62,965 nt of DNA from Pseudomonadota bacterium (GCA_021845595.1 JAJZVV010000016.1:1-62965); one strand, 5' to 3'; numbered from the stretch's first letter, positions 44,917 to 53,785 are shown. Translations and numbers: made by a program. Notes: generated from the letters alone by a model not told the origin.

Positions 44917-45159
44917 TCAGCCGGCCTCGGCACCGAACAGGCGCGCGATCTCCTCGCCACCCATGGTATCGAAATCCTCCGGGACGGTGATCTGGCCCTT
45001 GAGGAAACCGAGGCGGCGCGGGTGCGCCGGGGCCTCAAGCGCAGTGAGCTTCACCAGTGGCTTACCAGCCTTGGCGATGATCACCTGCTCCCCCTGCGCC
45101 GCCTGCTCGATCAGGCGGGACAGATGGGTCTTGGCGTCGTGGATGTTGACGGTGGACAT
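44917..45159 (-). CDS. Phd/YefM-type antitoxin, VapB-like
   Basis: This is an 80-residue antitoxin with the Phd/YefM N-terminal DNA-binding fold (VNIHDAKTHLSRLIEQAAQGEQVIIAKAGKPLVKL, in part). It is first in the pair, and an inverted repeat just upstream is its probable operator. Confidence 0.92.
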   Translation of the reverse strand: MSTVNIHDAKTHLSRLIEQAAQGEQVIIAKAGKPLVKLTALEAPAHPRRLGFLKGQITVPEDFDTMGGEEIARLFGAEAG

Positions 45160-45173
45160 CGGTTGCCTCGAAC

Positions 45174-45198
45174 GGACTAGGTTTAACTAGTCTAGTCC
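45174..45198. promoter_or_regulatory. Inverted repeat upstream of the VapBC-like pair
   Basis: GGACTAG (45174-45180) and CTAGTCC (45192-45198) form a 7-bp inverted repeat with an 11-base centre (GTTTAACTAGT), 15-39 bases before the antitoxin start. This fits autorepression by the toxin-antitoxin complex. Confidence 0.6.
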
Positions 45199-45304
45199 AA
45201 AAATCGCGTCAACGCTGTGACCGTTGCCAGCGCGGCTTGGAGTCCGTCAGAGGTGGCGCCGCGACCGCCCTATCGATCGGCCAGGCGTGGCGGCAGGAGC
45301 CGGG

Positions 45305-45793
45305 TTAGCGCCCGTTCGTCGGGCTGCCGAGCAGGGTTTCGATCAGCGGGCAGCCGGGCTGGTCGGCCGCATCGTCGCGCGCGTCGCATTGTCCGATCAA
45401 TGCGGTCAGCGCCTTTTGCATGGCGCGCAGATCGGCGATCTTGGTCGTGACTTCGGCGAGATGGGTCGCGGCGAGGTCCTTCACCTGCCCGCAGGGCACG
45501 TCGCTTGCCGCGGCCAGTTGCAGCAGCGCGCGCACTTCGTCGAGCGTGAAGCCGAGCTCCCGGGCACGACGGATAAAGGTCAGCCGCTCGACATGGGAGC
45601 GGCCATAGACGCGATGGCCGCCTTCGGTGCGGGCAGGTTTCGGCAATACGCCGATCTTCTCGTAGAAACGGATGGTCTCGATGTTGCAGCGCGTGCGGGC
45701 GGCCAGCGCGCCGATCGGGATCAGCGGTCCCGCCGCGTCCGCGTCGGCGGGGGCGATTTTTCCTCTTGAACCTGGAGTTGCTACAGATCTCAT
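45305..45793 (-). CDS. merR: Mercury-responsive regulator MerR
   Basis: This is a regulator of about 162 residues with an N-terminal MerR winged helix (RCNIETIRFYEKIGVLPKPART) and a dimerisation helix. Three cysteines sit at the mercury-binding positions (DVPCGQ, GQCDAR, QPGCPL). It is divergent from merT. The only standard start, ATG 45793, lacks a ribosome binding site and its first codons overlap the mer promoter, so the real start may be further in or the message leaderless. Confidence 0.9.
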   Translation of the reverse strand: MRSVATPGSRGKIAPADADAAGPLIPIGALAARTRCNIETIRFYEKIGVLPKPARTEGGHRVYGRSHVERLTFIRRARELGFTLDEVRALLQLAAASDVPCGQVKDLAATHLAEVTTKIADLRAMQKALTALIGQCDARDDAADQPGCPLIETLLGSPTNGR

Positions 45794-45796
45794 AAC
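45766..45796 (+). promoter_or_regulatory. MerR-type promoter of the merTPA operon
   Basis: A -35-like TTGAAC (45766-45771) and a -10-like CATAAC (45791-45796) are 19 bases apart. The spacer holds an imperfect dyad CTGGAG-TTG-CTACAG (45772-45786). A 19-20 base spacer with an internal dyad is the hallmark of promoters activated by MerR-family proteins through DNA untwisting. Confidence 0.65.
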
Positions 45797-45831
45797 CCCG
45801 ATCTAAGCGCACCCATCGGAGCGGGCAAGGC

Positions 45832-46233
45832 ATGGATCAGCAAGTGGGGACGGAGATCATGGACACGGTGGCCGGCGGGCCGGTCACGAGCGGCGGCGTC
45901 AGGCTGCTGTCGCTCGGCGGCATCGCCGCCGCACTCGGGGCGGCCTCCTGCTGCGTGATCCCATTCGCGCTGTTCACGCTCGGGGTCAGTGGCGTCTGGA
46001 TCGGCAATCTGACCGCGCTGGAGCCCTACCAGCCGATCTTCGCCGCCGCCGCCCTCGGGTTCATTGGCCTCGGCGCGTGGCGGCTGCGGCGCAAGGCGCA
46101 GGTTGCCTGCGCCAACGGCTATTGCGGCACCCCGCGCGCCGACCGCGTCGCCCGGATCGGGCTGTGGACCGCCGGCGTGCTGGTCGTCGTCGCCGTCGCC
46201 TTTCCGTACCTCATCCGCGCCATCGCCTTCTGA
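45832..46233 (+). CDS. merT: Mercuric ion transporter MerT
   Basis: This is a 133-residue inner-membrane protein with three hydrophobic segments. The vicinal Cys pair in the first membrane helix (GAASCCVIPFAL) and the cytoplasmic Cys pair (CANGYC) are present. It brings Hg(II) into the cell for reduction by MerA. Confidence 0.93.
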   Translation: MDQQVGTEIMDTVAGGPVTSGGVRLLSLGGIAAALGAASCCVIPFALFTLGVSGVWIGNLTALEPYQPIFAAAALGFIGLGAWRLRRKAQVACANGYCGTPRADRVARIGLWTAGVLVVVAVAFPYLIRAIAF

Positions 46234-46262
46234 CCCATCGCCTTCTGACAGGGAGTATCACG

Positions 46263-46574
46263 ATGCCTCGTTCCGTCCTTGCTGCCACCTTCGCCGTCAG
46301 TCTGCTCGCCGTCCCGTTCGCCGCGCAGGCCGCCGACACCAGCGTGGTGCTCGACGTGCATCACGCCGGCTGCGTGCTGTGCGGGCCGATCGTCAAGAGC
46401 ACCTTGGCGCGCGTGAAGGGCGTTTCGGCCGTGCAGGTCAGCCAGCCGAACGGGATGTCCGATGTGACCGCGACCGTGACCTACAACACGACCGCGACCT
46501 CGCCGGCGGCGCTGATCAAGGCGGTGACCGATCAGGGCTATCCCGCCGAAATCGCCAAGCCCGCCAAGGGCTGA
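46263..46574 (+). CDS. merP: Periplasmic mercury-binding protein MerP
   Basis: This 103-residue exported protein has a signal peptide (AATFAVSLLAVPFAAQAAD). One heavy-metal-associated domain with the metal motif GCVLC follows. AGGGAG precedes the ATG. It hands Hg(II) to MerT. Confidence 0.93.
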   Translation: MPRSVLAATFAVSLLAVPFAAQAADTSVVLDVHHAGCVLCGPIVKSTLARVKGVSAVQVSQPNGMSDVTATVTYNTTATSPAALIKAVTDQGYPAEIAKPAKG

Positions 46575-46579
46575 TCGCC

Positions 46580-48025
46580 ATGGATGCCGTCACCACGCAT
46601 GATTGCTGTGCCGTGTCGTCGAAGCCTGGCTCCACACCCGACCTCGTGGTGATCGGCGCCGGCTCGGCCGGGTTCTCGGCGGCGATCCGCGCGAGCGAGC
46701 TTGGCGCGCGCGTCGCGCTGGTCGGCGCCGGCACGATCGGCGGCACCTGTGTCAATATTGGTTGCGTGCCGTCCAAGACGCTGATCCGCGCGGCCGAGGC
46801 ACTGCATCATGGCACGGCGGCATCGCGCTTCGCCGGGATCGCGGCGAGCGCACGCCTGACCGATTGGGCCGCGCTGATGGCGCAGAAGGCCGCGCTGGTC
46901 GACGGCCTGCGGGAGGCGAAATACGCCGCCCTGCTGCCGGAATACGACGCCATCCGCTACGTCGAAGGCGCGGCCCGGTTCACCGGCAACGGCCTCGTCG
47001 CCGGCGATGAGCGGTTCCCCGCCGAGCGCGTCGTGATCGCCACCGGCGCCTCGCCCGCCATACCGTCGATCCCCGGCATCGGCGACGTGGCGTATCTCAC
47101 CAGCACCACGGCTCTCGCGCTCGATCGTCTGCCGCGCTCGCTGCTGGTCATCGGCGGCGGGGTGATCGGCTGCGAGCTTGGCCAGATGTTCGCCCGCTTC
47201 GGGGTTGCGGTGACCATCGTCTGCCGCTCGCATCTGCTGCCCGGGTTCGAGCCGGAGGTGACCGAGGCGCTGACCGGCTATCTGCACGAGGAAGGCGTCG
47301 CGGTCCGTTGCGGCGTTTCCTACCGGCGCATCCGCCGCACCGAGACGGGGGTGGCGCTCGATGTCGCGGTCGCGGGCCAGGCGGAAACCATCGCCGCCGA
47401 GCAGGTCCTGGTCGCGATCGGACGGGTGCCGAACACGGCGGGCCTCGATCTCGCCGCCGCGCGCATCGCCGCCGATGCGCGCGGCGCCATCGTCGTGGAC
47501 GAGTTTCTGCAGACCGCGCGCGGGGGGATCTATGCCGCGGGCGATGTCACCGGGCGCGATCAGTTCGTCTACATGGCGGCCTATGGCGCCAAGCTCGCCG
47601 CCGAGAACGCGTTGCGCGGCAACACGAAGCGTTACGATGCGCACGCCATGCCGGAGGTGGTGTTCACCGACCCGCAGGCCGCGCGGGTCGGGCTGACGGA
47701 AGCCGAAGCCCGCGCCGAGGGCCTGGCCGCGCGCTCGGTCGTCCTGCCGCTCGCGCAGGTGCCCCGCGCGCTCGCCGCACGCGACACGCGCGGGCTGATC
47801 AAGCTTGTCGCCGAAGAGGACAGCCTGCGCCTGCTAGGGGCGCAGATCCTGGCGCCGGAGGGGGCCGATGTCATCCAGACGGCGGTGCTAGCGATCAAGC
47901 GCGGTCTGACAGTCACCGATCTGGCCGAAGCGCTGTTCCCCTATCTCACCACGGTGGAGGGGCTGAAACTCGCCGCTCTCGGCTTCGTTAAGGACGTGGC
48001 GAAACTCTCCTGCTGCGCCGGGTGA
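46580..48025 (+). CDS. merA: Mercuric reductase MerA
   Basis: This 481-residue FAD/NADPH disulfide oxidoreductase reduces Hg(II) to volatile Hg(0). The FAD motif is GAGSAGFSAAI, the redox-active disulfide is GGTCVNIGCVPSK and the C-terminal vicinal Cys pair is LSCCAG at the very end. The N-terminal metal-binding domain found in many MerA proteins is missing; only a short Cys-Cys remains (HDCCAV). It lies 5 bases after the merP stop. Confidence 0.95.
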   Translation: MDAVTTHDCCAVSSKPGSTPDLVVIGAGSAGFSAAIRASELGARVALVGAGTIGGTCVNIGCVPSKTLIRAAEALHHGTAASRFAGIAASARLTDWAALMAQKAALVDGLREAKYAALLPEYDAIRYVEGAARFTGNGLVAGDERFPAERVVIATGASPAIPSIPGIGDVAYLTSTTALALDRLPRSLLVIGGGVIGCELGQMFARFGVAVTIVCRSHLLPGFEPEVTEALTGYLHEEGVAVRCGVSYRRIRRTETGVALDVAVAGQAETIAAEQVLVAIGRVPNTAGLDLAAARIAADARGAIVVDEFLQTARGGIYAAGDVTGRDQFVYMAAYGAKLAAENALRGNTKRYDAHAMPEVVFTDPQAARVGLTEAEARAEGLAARSVVLPLAQVPRALAARDTRGLIKLVAEEDSLRLLGAQILAPEGADVIQTAVLAIKRGLTVTDLAEALFPYLTTVEGLKLAALGFVKDVAKLSCCAG

Positions 48026-48078
48026 AGCGGTTTCAGTCGACCGAGCCGCGTCCCCTGCGCCGCAAGGGCCGGCACGCC

Positions 48079-48771
48079 TCAGGTCCGGACGGTCAGGTTC
48101 GTGAAGCGCGCCCGCAGCGTGTCCGGGAAAGCCGAAGCCGCGGCGGCGGCGCCCGATGCAGGATCGCCGTCCGTCCTCCCGGCGACGCGGCACGCCTGCA
48201 ACGCATACTGCGTCACGTGAAGATCGGCCAATGCGTCGACGAGCCGGCGTATGGTCGCCGCGTCCAGCAGGTCCGGGTGAACCGTGGTCCGCACCTCGTA
48301 GCCCACCCCGCTGGCGACGAGTCGCAGCAGGCTGTCGCGGGCGCGCAGCCCACTTCCGGGTACGCCGGTCAGGCGCGGATAGTCGTCGAACGGCGCCTTG
48401 ACGTCGAAGCCGACCCAGTCGAGCAGCGGCAGCACTTCGCTCAGCCGGTCCGGATACGGCCCCGCCGTGTGCAGGCCGATGCGGAACCCCAGCGCTCGGA
48501 CCTCCTGCATCGCCGCGCCGAGGCCGCGCTGCAGTGTCGGCTCGCCGCCGGAGAACACCACGCCGTCGAGCAGGCCGATGCGGGTGCGCAGAAACGTCGT
48601 CACCGACCGCCACGTCACCTCGCCCGGCCGGTCCGCATCCAGCAGGTGCGCGTTGTGACAATAGCTGCACCGCCACGGACATCCCTGGCAGAACACCGTC
48701 GCGGCCAGCTCGCCGGGCCAGTCGCAACCCGACAGCTTCACGAAGCCGCCGATGCGGAGCTCAGTTGTCAC
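48079..48771 (-). CDS. nrdG: Anaerobic ribonucleotide reductase activating enzyme
   Basis: This is a 230-residue radical SAM protein with the CQGCPWRCSYCHN cluster motif (CxxxCxxC) near residue 28. It would generate the glycyl radical needed by NrdD. Its start overlaps the end of the glycyl-radical-loop gene by 11 bases. Confidence 0.92.
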   Translation of the reverse strand: MTTELRIGGFVKLSGCDWPGELAATVFCQGCPWRCSYCHNAHLLDADRPGEVTWRSVTTFLRTRIGLLDGVVFSGGEPTLQRGLGAAMQEVRALGFRIGLHTAGPYPDRLSEVLPLLDWVGFDVKAPFDDYPRLTGVPGSGLRARDSLLRLVASGVGYEVRTTVHPDLLDAATIRRLVDALADLHVTQYALQACRVAGRTDGDPASGAAAAASAFPDTLRARFTNLTVRT

Positions 48772-48967
48772 CGTGCCCGCGATCGCCGGACCGGGATTTG
48801 GCCTCGCTGAAGAACGTCCGCTCGGCGAACTCGCTTTGCTTGCCGCGGTTGAACGACGCGACGGGCCGGTGATAGCCCATCACCCGCGTCCAGACCTCGC
48901 AGGGCTGGCGTTCGGCGTCATCCAGCCGGATGTCGCCGGCCACGGTCACCGGCACGATGCTGTTCAT
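48761..48967 (-). CDS. Separate glycyl-radical loop of class III ribonucleotide reductase
   Basis: This 68-residue protein matches the C-terminal end of ordinary NrdD. The segment CEVWTRVMGYHRPVASFNRG (residues 23-42) corresponds to the radical-bearing RVCGY region of E. coli NrdD, with Gly 31 as the expected radical site, and GKQSEFAERTFF follows. The large NrdD next door ends before this part. The ATG overlaps the nrdD stop by 4 bases (ATGA), so the two are made in step. It presumably docks to NrdD like the autonomous spare domain GrcA docks to pyruvate formate-lyase. Confidence 0.85.
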   Translation of the reverse strand: MNSIVPVTVAGDIRLDDAERQPCEVWTRVMGYHRPVASFNRGKQSEFAERTFFSEAKSRSGDRGHGDN

Positions 48968-51009
48968 GCGTCTACTCCTTCGGCTACGTTGGCGCCGACC
49001 TGCCGCTTGCGCGCGTGGATCTCCTCGTCGCATTTCGGGCAGAAGGCATGCTCGCCACTGAGATATCCGTGTTTCGGGCAGACCGAGAAGGTGGGCGTGA
49101 TCGTGATGTACGGTAGCCGAAAATTCTCCAGCGCCCGGCGCACCAGCTTGCGGCACGCCGCCGCCGAGGAGACGCGCTCGCCCATGTAGAGGTGCAGCAC
49201 CGTGCCGCCGGTATATTTGCGTTGCAACTCGTCCTGCAGCGCCAGCGCCTCGAACGGATCGTCCGTGAACCCGACCGGCAGCTGCGAGGAATTAGTGTAG
49301 TAGGGTGCTTCCGGCGTGCCTGCCTGCAGGATGCCGGGAAAGCGCTTGCGGTCCTCGCGGGCGAAGCGGTAGGTGGCTCCCTCCGCGGGCGTGGCCTCCA
49401 GGTTGTACATGTGCCCGGTTTCGTTCTGGAAGCCGACGATGCGCTCGCGGACATGGTCGAGCAGCCGCAACGCGAATGCGCGACCCCATGCGGTGCTGAC
49501 GTCCTCGCCGTCATCGGTGAAGTTGCGGATCATCTCGTTCACCCCATTCACGCCGAGGGTGGAGAAGTGGTTCCGCAGCGTGCCGAGATAGCGCTTGGTG
49601 TAGGGATACAGCCCGCCGTCCATCAGCCGCTGGATGGTCTTGCGCTTGACCTCCAGGCTGTCGCGGCCGAGGTCGAGCAGCCGGTCGAGCCGGGCGAGCA
49701 GCCCCGCCTCGTCGCCCTTGTGCAGGTAACCCAGGCGGGCGCAGTTGACGGTGACGACGCCGAGCGAACCCGTCTGCTCGGCGCTGCCGAACAGCCCGTT
49801 GCCGCGCTTGAGCAACTCGGTCAGGTCGAGCTGCAGCCGGCAGCACATCGAGCGGATCATGTTCGGTTTGAGATCGGAGTTCAGGAAATTCTGGAAGTAT
49901 GGCAGGCCGTATTTCGCGGTCAGGGCGAACAGCCGCTCAGCGTTCTCGCTCTCCCAGGGGAAATCCGGCGTAATGTTGTAGGTCGGGATCGGGAAGGTGA
50001 AGACCCGACCCTTGGCATCGCCCTGCGCCATCACCTCGATATAGGCCTGGTTGATGATGTCCATCTCGGGCTGCAGATCGCCATAGGTGAACGCCATCTC
50101 CTCACCGCCGATCACCGGCACCTGCTCGCGCAGATCCTCCGGGCAGGTCCAGTCGAAGGTCAGGTTGGTGAACGGCGTCTGCGTGCCCCAGCGGGACGGC
50201 ACGTTGAGATTGTAGACCAGCTCCTGGATCGACTGGCGGACCTCCTCGTAGCGCAGCCGGTCCTTGCGCACGAACGGCGCCATATAGGTGTCGAACGAAC
50301 TGAACGCTTGCGCCCCCGCCCACTCGTTCTGCAAGGTGCCGAGGAAGTTGACGATCTGTCCGACGGCGCTCGACAGGTGCCGCGGCGGCCCTGCCTCCAC
50401 CCGGCCCGGCACGCCGTTCAACCCTTCGGTAAGCAGCACGCGCAGCGACCAGCCGGCGCAATAGCCGGTCAGCATGTCGAGGTCGTGGATGTGGATGGCA
50501 CCGTCGCGATGCGCGATGCCGACCTCCGGCGCATAGACATGCGACAGCCAGTAATTGGCGGCGACTTTGCCGGAGACGTTGAGGATCAGGCCACCCAGAG
50601 AGTAGCCCTGGTTCGCGTTGGCGTTGACGCGCCAATCGGTGCGGTCGAGATAGTCGTCGATGGAGGCGGCGACGGCCACCATTGTCTCGCGATCCTGCCG
50701 CATCCGCGCGTGCCGATCCCGATAGACGATATAGGCCCGCGCGGTGGCGAAGTGGTCGGCCGAGATCAGGACCTGCTCGACCACATCCTGGATCTGCTCG
50801 ATCTGCGGCGGATGATCGGCGAAGCGCCGGCTGAGCACCTTCAACGCCTGCGCAGTCAGGAGCTCCGCTTCCGGGGCGTCGAACTCCCCGGTGGCAATGC
50901 CGGCGCGGGCGATCGCCGCGTGGATCTTTCCTACGTCGAACGCCACCACCGCCCCCGAACGCTTGGTCACGTGGGCCGGAGGAGAGACAGCGATAAGACC
51001 GCTCATCAT
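48964..51009 (-). CDS. nrdD: Class III (anaerobic) ribonucleoside-triphosphate reductase, lacking its glycyl-radical end
   Basis: This is a 681-residue large subunit. An N-terminal ATP cone (residues ~12-100) regulates activity. The catalytic barrel follows, and a C-terminal zinc site (CPKHGYLSGEHAFCPKC) closes the fold. The usual C-terminal radical segment is absent and is encoded by the overlapping small gene. The ATG pair at 51009/51006 follows AGGA. It uses no B12 and no oxygen to make deoxynucleotides, and requires NrdG. Confidence 0.93.
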   Translation of the reverse strand: MMSGLIAVSPPAHVTKRSGAVVAFDVGKIHAAIARAGIATGEFDAPEAELLTAQALKVLSRRFADHPPQIEQIQDVVEQVLISADHFATARAYIVYRDRHARMRQDRETMVAVAASIDDYLDRTDWRVNANANQGYSLGGLILNVSGKVAANYWLSHVYAPEVGIAHRDGAIHIHDLDMLTGYCAGWSLRVLLTEGLNGVPGRVEAGPPRHLSSAVGQIVNFLGTLQNEWAGAQAFSSFDTYMAPFVRKDRLRYEEVRQSIQELVYNLNVPSRWGTQTPFTNLTFDWTCPEDLREQVPVIGGEEMAFTYGDLQPEMDIINQAYIEVMAQGDAKGRVFTFPIPTYNITPDFPWESENAERLFALTAKYGLPYFQNFLNSDLKPNMIRSMCCRLQLDLTELLKRGNGLFGSAEQTGSLGVVTVNCARLGYLHKGDEAGLLARLDRLLDLGRDSLEVKRKTIQRLMDGGLYPYTKRYLGTLRNHFSTLGVNGVNEMIRNFTDDGEDVSTAWGRAFALRLLDHVRERIVGFQNETGHMYNLEATPAEGATYRFAREDRKRFPGILQAGTPEAPYYTNSSQLPVGFTDDPFEALALQDELQRKYTGGTVLHLYMGERVSSAAACRKLVRRALENFRLPYITITPTFSVCPKHGYLSGEHAFCPKCDEEIHARKRQVGANVAEGVDA

Positions 51010-51053
51010 GGTCTGTCCTGCCCGCGCGTCGCCGCATGAGACGACCGCACGGG

Positions 51054-51069
51054 ACCCTATATCTGGTGT
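51054..51069 (-). promoter_or_regulatory. Possible NrdR box upstream of nrdD
   Basis: ACACCAGATATAGGGT on the minus strand matches 13 of 16 positions of the NrdR consensus as I recall it (acaCwAtATaTwGtGt). It lies 45-60 bases before the nrdD start. Only one box is visible, whereas NrdR sites usually come in pairs. Confidence 0.3.
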
Positions 51070-51141
51070 ATTATCAACGTTTGGCTACCAGATGCCCTAT
51101 GCGCCCGCGAATCCCAGGTCGTCAATGGGCGGGGCCACCCG

Positions 51142-51168
51142 GGCGGGAGGCCGCGCAGGCCTCCCGCC
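51142..51168 (-). terminator. Strong hairpin just after metE
   Basis: An 11-bp perfect stem (GGCGGGAGGCC / GGCCTCCCGCC) with a 5-base loop lies 9-35 bases beyond the metE stop. There is no T run, so it may terminate inefficiently and allow some read-through into nrdD. Confidence 0.5.
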
Positions 51169-51176
51169 GCGGCGTC

Positions 51177-53489
51177 TCAACCGGCCTCCGCGCGCAGCCT
51201 GCGCGCCGCCTTCACCAGGTTTTCGACCGCCGGCCGAACCTCAGCCCAGCCGCGTGTCTTGCAGCCGCAATCGGGGTTCAACCACAGGCGTTGCCGCGGC
51301 ACCCGCGCGGCGGCCTGGCGCAGCAGCGCCGCCATTTCGTCGGCGGACGGGACGCGGGGACTGTGGATGTCCCAGACGCCGGGCCCGATCTCGTTGGGGT
51401 AGTCGAACGCCGCGAAGGCCTGCAGCAGCTCCATGTTGCTGCGCGCCGTTTCGATCGAGATCACATCCGCATCCATCGCCGCGATGGCATCGATGATGTC
51501 GTTGAACTCGGCGTAGCACATGTGCGTATGGATTTGCGTCGCATCGTGCACCCCGGAGGACGCCAGGCGGAAACATGCGACTGCCCAGCGGAGGTAGTCC
51601 GCGCGATCCGCCTTGCGCAAGGGAAGCCCTTCGCGGAAGGCGGGCTCATCGATCTGGATGATGGAGATCCCGGCAGCCTCGAGATCCGCAACCTCGTCGC
51701 GGATCGCGAGCGCGAGCTGGCGGCAGACCGTCTCGCGCGCGATATCCTGGCGCACGAAGGACCACTGCAGCATCGTCACCGGCCCCGTCAGCATTCCTTT
51801 CATCGGGCGTTCCGTCAGCGACTGGGCAAAGGTGGTCCAGCGCACTGTCATCGGCACCGGCCGGGACACGTCGGTCCAGATGATCGGGGGCGCGACGCAG
51901 CGGCTGCCGTAGGACTGGACCCAGCCGTGGCGAGTGAATGCGAAACCCGCCAACTGCTCGCCGAAGTACTTCACCATGTCGTTGCGCTCGAACTCGCCGT
52001 GCACGGGCACGTCCACGCCCGCCTCCTCCTGCCAGCGCACCGCGGCGGCGATCTCCCGCTCGATCGCTGCGCCGTAGTCGGCCTCCGAGAGGTCGCCGCG
52101 GGCGAAGCGCGCCCGCGCGGCACGCACCTCAGCGGTCTGCGGGAACGAGCCGATCGTCGTCACCGGCAGCGTCGGAAGCTGCAGGCGTTGGCGCTGCACG
52201 GCGGCGCGTTCAAGGTACGGCCTCGCCCGACGCTCCATCGTCGGCGTCACCGCGGCGAGCCGCGCCGCGACGGCCGCATCATGCACCCGGGCATCCGCGC
52301 GCACTTCCGCCAACGCGGTGTCGCTCTCCTTCAGCGCCGGTGAAATGGCGGCTTCGCCTTCGTCCAGGGCACGCGCCAGTAGCGCGACCTCGATGAGCTT
52401 CTCGTCTGCAAATGCGAGGCGCCGCATCAGTGCCCGCTCAAGCCCGGTCTCCCCGCGCAGGCTCTGCGGGACATGCAGGAGCGAGCACGAAGGGGCGACC
52501 ATGAGCCGCCCGCCGCGCTGCGTTGCGGCGGGATGCAGCAGTGCGAGAGCAGCGCGCAGGTCGGTGCGCCAGACGTTGCGCCCGTCCACCACGCCGAGCG
52601 AGAGCCAGCGATCGGTCGGCAGCGCCGTCAGCGCAGGCTCCAGTTGCTCCGGCGCGCTGACGAGGTCGAGATGCACTCCCCCAACCGGCAGCGAGGCCGC
52701 GAGCGGCAGGTTTTCGCGCAGTCTGCCGAAATAGGTCGCCAGCAACAGGCGGAGGCCCGGGGCGGCCTCGGCGAGCGCCCGATAGGCCGTGCGGCACGCG
52801 TCTGGGACGCCGGCAGGCAGGTCGGTAACCAGGCAGGGCTCGTCGAGCTGCACCCACGAGGCGCCTGCCTCCGCCAGTTCCCGCAGCGCCTGCGCATAGA
52901 CGGGCAGCAGCGCGGGCAGCAGGTCGAGCGGGCGCGTGCCGTCTTCCGCCTTCGCGAGCAGCAGGAAGGACACCGGACCAAGCATGACCGGGCGGGTGCG
53001 AACACCGCGCCCCAGACCTTCCGTGAACGCAGCGAACCAACGATTGTCCAGCAGCTGAAAGCGGGTGTCGGCGGCCAGGCGCGGCACGATGTAGTGGTAG
53101 TTCGTGTCGAACCACTTGGTCATCTCGAGCGCGACGGCGTTGCTCGGGATGCCGGCGGCGCGCTCTGCCTCGCTGCCGCGCGCGCCGCGTGCCAAGGCGA
53201 ACAAGGTGGCGAGCGAGGCCGGCCCCTCACCGGGCCAGCCGTAGCCGCGCGGAATGGCGCCGACCGCGCAGGCGGTCTCCAGCACGTGGTCGTAGAGGGC
53301 GAAATCCCCGGACGGGACGTGGTTGATGCCCAGCCCGTGCTGAAGCGTGCGGCTGCCCGCCCGGAGTGCGGTGGCAGCAGTGAGCAGCTCGGCCTCGCTG
53401 CTTTGGCCGGCCCAGAAGCCCTCAAGGGCGGCCTTCAGCTCGCGGCGGGGGCCGATCCGCGGGTACCCGAGATTGGCGGCGATCGTCAT
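51177..53489 (-). CDS. metE: Cobalamin-independent methionine synthase
   Basis: This 770-residue enzyme makes methionine from homocysteine and methyltetrahydrofolate polyglutamate without B12. The N-terminal motif is NLGYPRIGPRRELKAAL; the C-terminal zinc ligands appear in HTHMCYAEF and NPDCGCKTR. The length is normal. ATG 53489 has AGGAG upstream. A cobalamin riboswitch precedes it, so B12 should switch it off. It lies inside the mobile element, in the same direction as nrdD. Confidence 0.96.
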   Translation of the reverse strand: MTIAANLGYPRIGPRRELKAALEGFWAGQSSEAELLTAATALRAGSRTLQHGLGINHVPSGDFALYDHVLETACAVGAIPRGYGWPGEGPASLATLFALARGARGSEAERAAGIPSNAVALEMTKWFDTNYHYIVPRLAADTRFQLLDNRWFAAFTEGLGRGVRTRPVMLGPVSFLLLAKAEDGTRPLDLLPALLPVYAQALRELAEAGASWVQLDEPCLVTDLPAGVPDACRTAYRALAEAAPGLRLLLATYFGRLRENLPLAASLPVGGVHLDLVSAPEQLEPALTALPTDRWLSLGVVDGRNVWRTDLRAALALLHPAATQRGGRLMVAPSCSLLHVPQSLRGETGLERALMRRLAFADEKLIEVALLARALDEGEAAISPALKESDTALAEVRADARVHDAAVAARLAAVTPTMERRARPYLERAAVQRQRLQLPTLPVTTIGSFPQTAEVRAARARFARGDLSEADYGAAIEREIAAAVRWQEEAGVDVPVHGEFERNDMVKYFGEQLAGFAFTRHGWVQSYGSRCVAPPIIWTDVSRPVPMTVRWTTFAQSLTERPMKGMLTGPVTMLQWSFVRQDIARETVCRQLALAIRDEVADLEAAGISIIQIDEPAFREGLPLRKADRADYLRWAVACFRLASSGVHDATQIHTHMCYAEFNDIIDAIAAMDADVISIETARSNMELLQAFAAFDYPNEIGPGVWDIHSPRVPSADEMAALLRQAAARVPRQRLWLNPDCGCKTRGWAEVRPAVENLVKAARRLRAEAG

Positions 53490-53559
53490 GACGCGTGGTC
53501 TCCTGCGCCCGGTGCGCCCAGCCCGGCCGTGAAGGTGGCGTGCCCCCGCAGGGCGGGAT

Positions 53560-53775
53560 GCACGGCGCTGGCAGGTCTCCTGGCTTGCGGATATCGGGCG
53601 TGGTGGCCCACCGCCGCAGACCCTGCCTTCCCGCGCCTGATGGCGCAGTGGCCCACCCCGGCGAGGGTGGACGGGCCTGCGGCTTACCGCCGACAGTTGC
53701 TGGGGCAGCCGCCGACTTGGGGCGTTTGAGCAGCCCCGCACGGCGTTCCCTTTTGCGCCCGCTCGCGCGGGACCA
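53560..53775 (-). promoter_or_regulatory. Cobalamin riboswitch of metE
   Basis: The minus strand has the conserved cobalamin aptamer parts in order: GGGAACGCCGTGCGGGGCTG, then GGCTGCCCCAGCAACTG, then GGGCCACTGCGCC, and the B12-box-like end AAGCCAGGAGACCTGCC. It lies about 70 bases upstream of metE in the correct orientation. Adenosylcobalamin binding should block expression. Confidence 0.9.
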
Positions 53776-53785
53776 ACGCCATATC

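Noticed and set aside
48761-48967. NrdD split explained as a simple frameshift mutation
   Set aside because: The small frame has its own ATG in a perfect ATGA overlap and extra residues before the conserved part, like the other coupled genes here. Frameshift or sequencing error is not excluded but is less likely.
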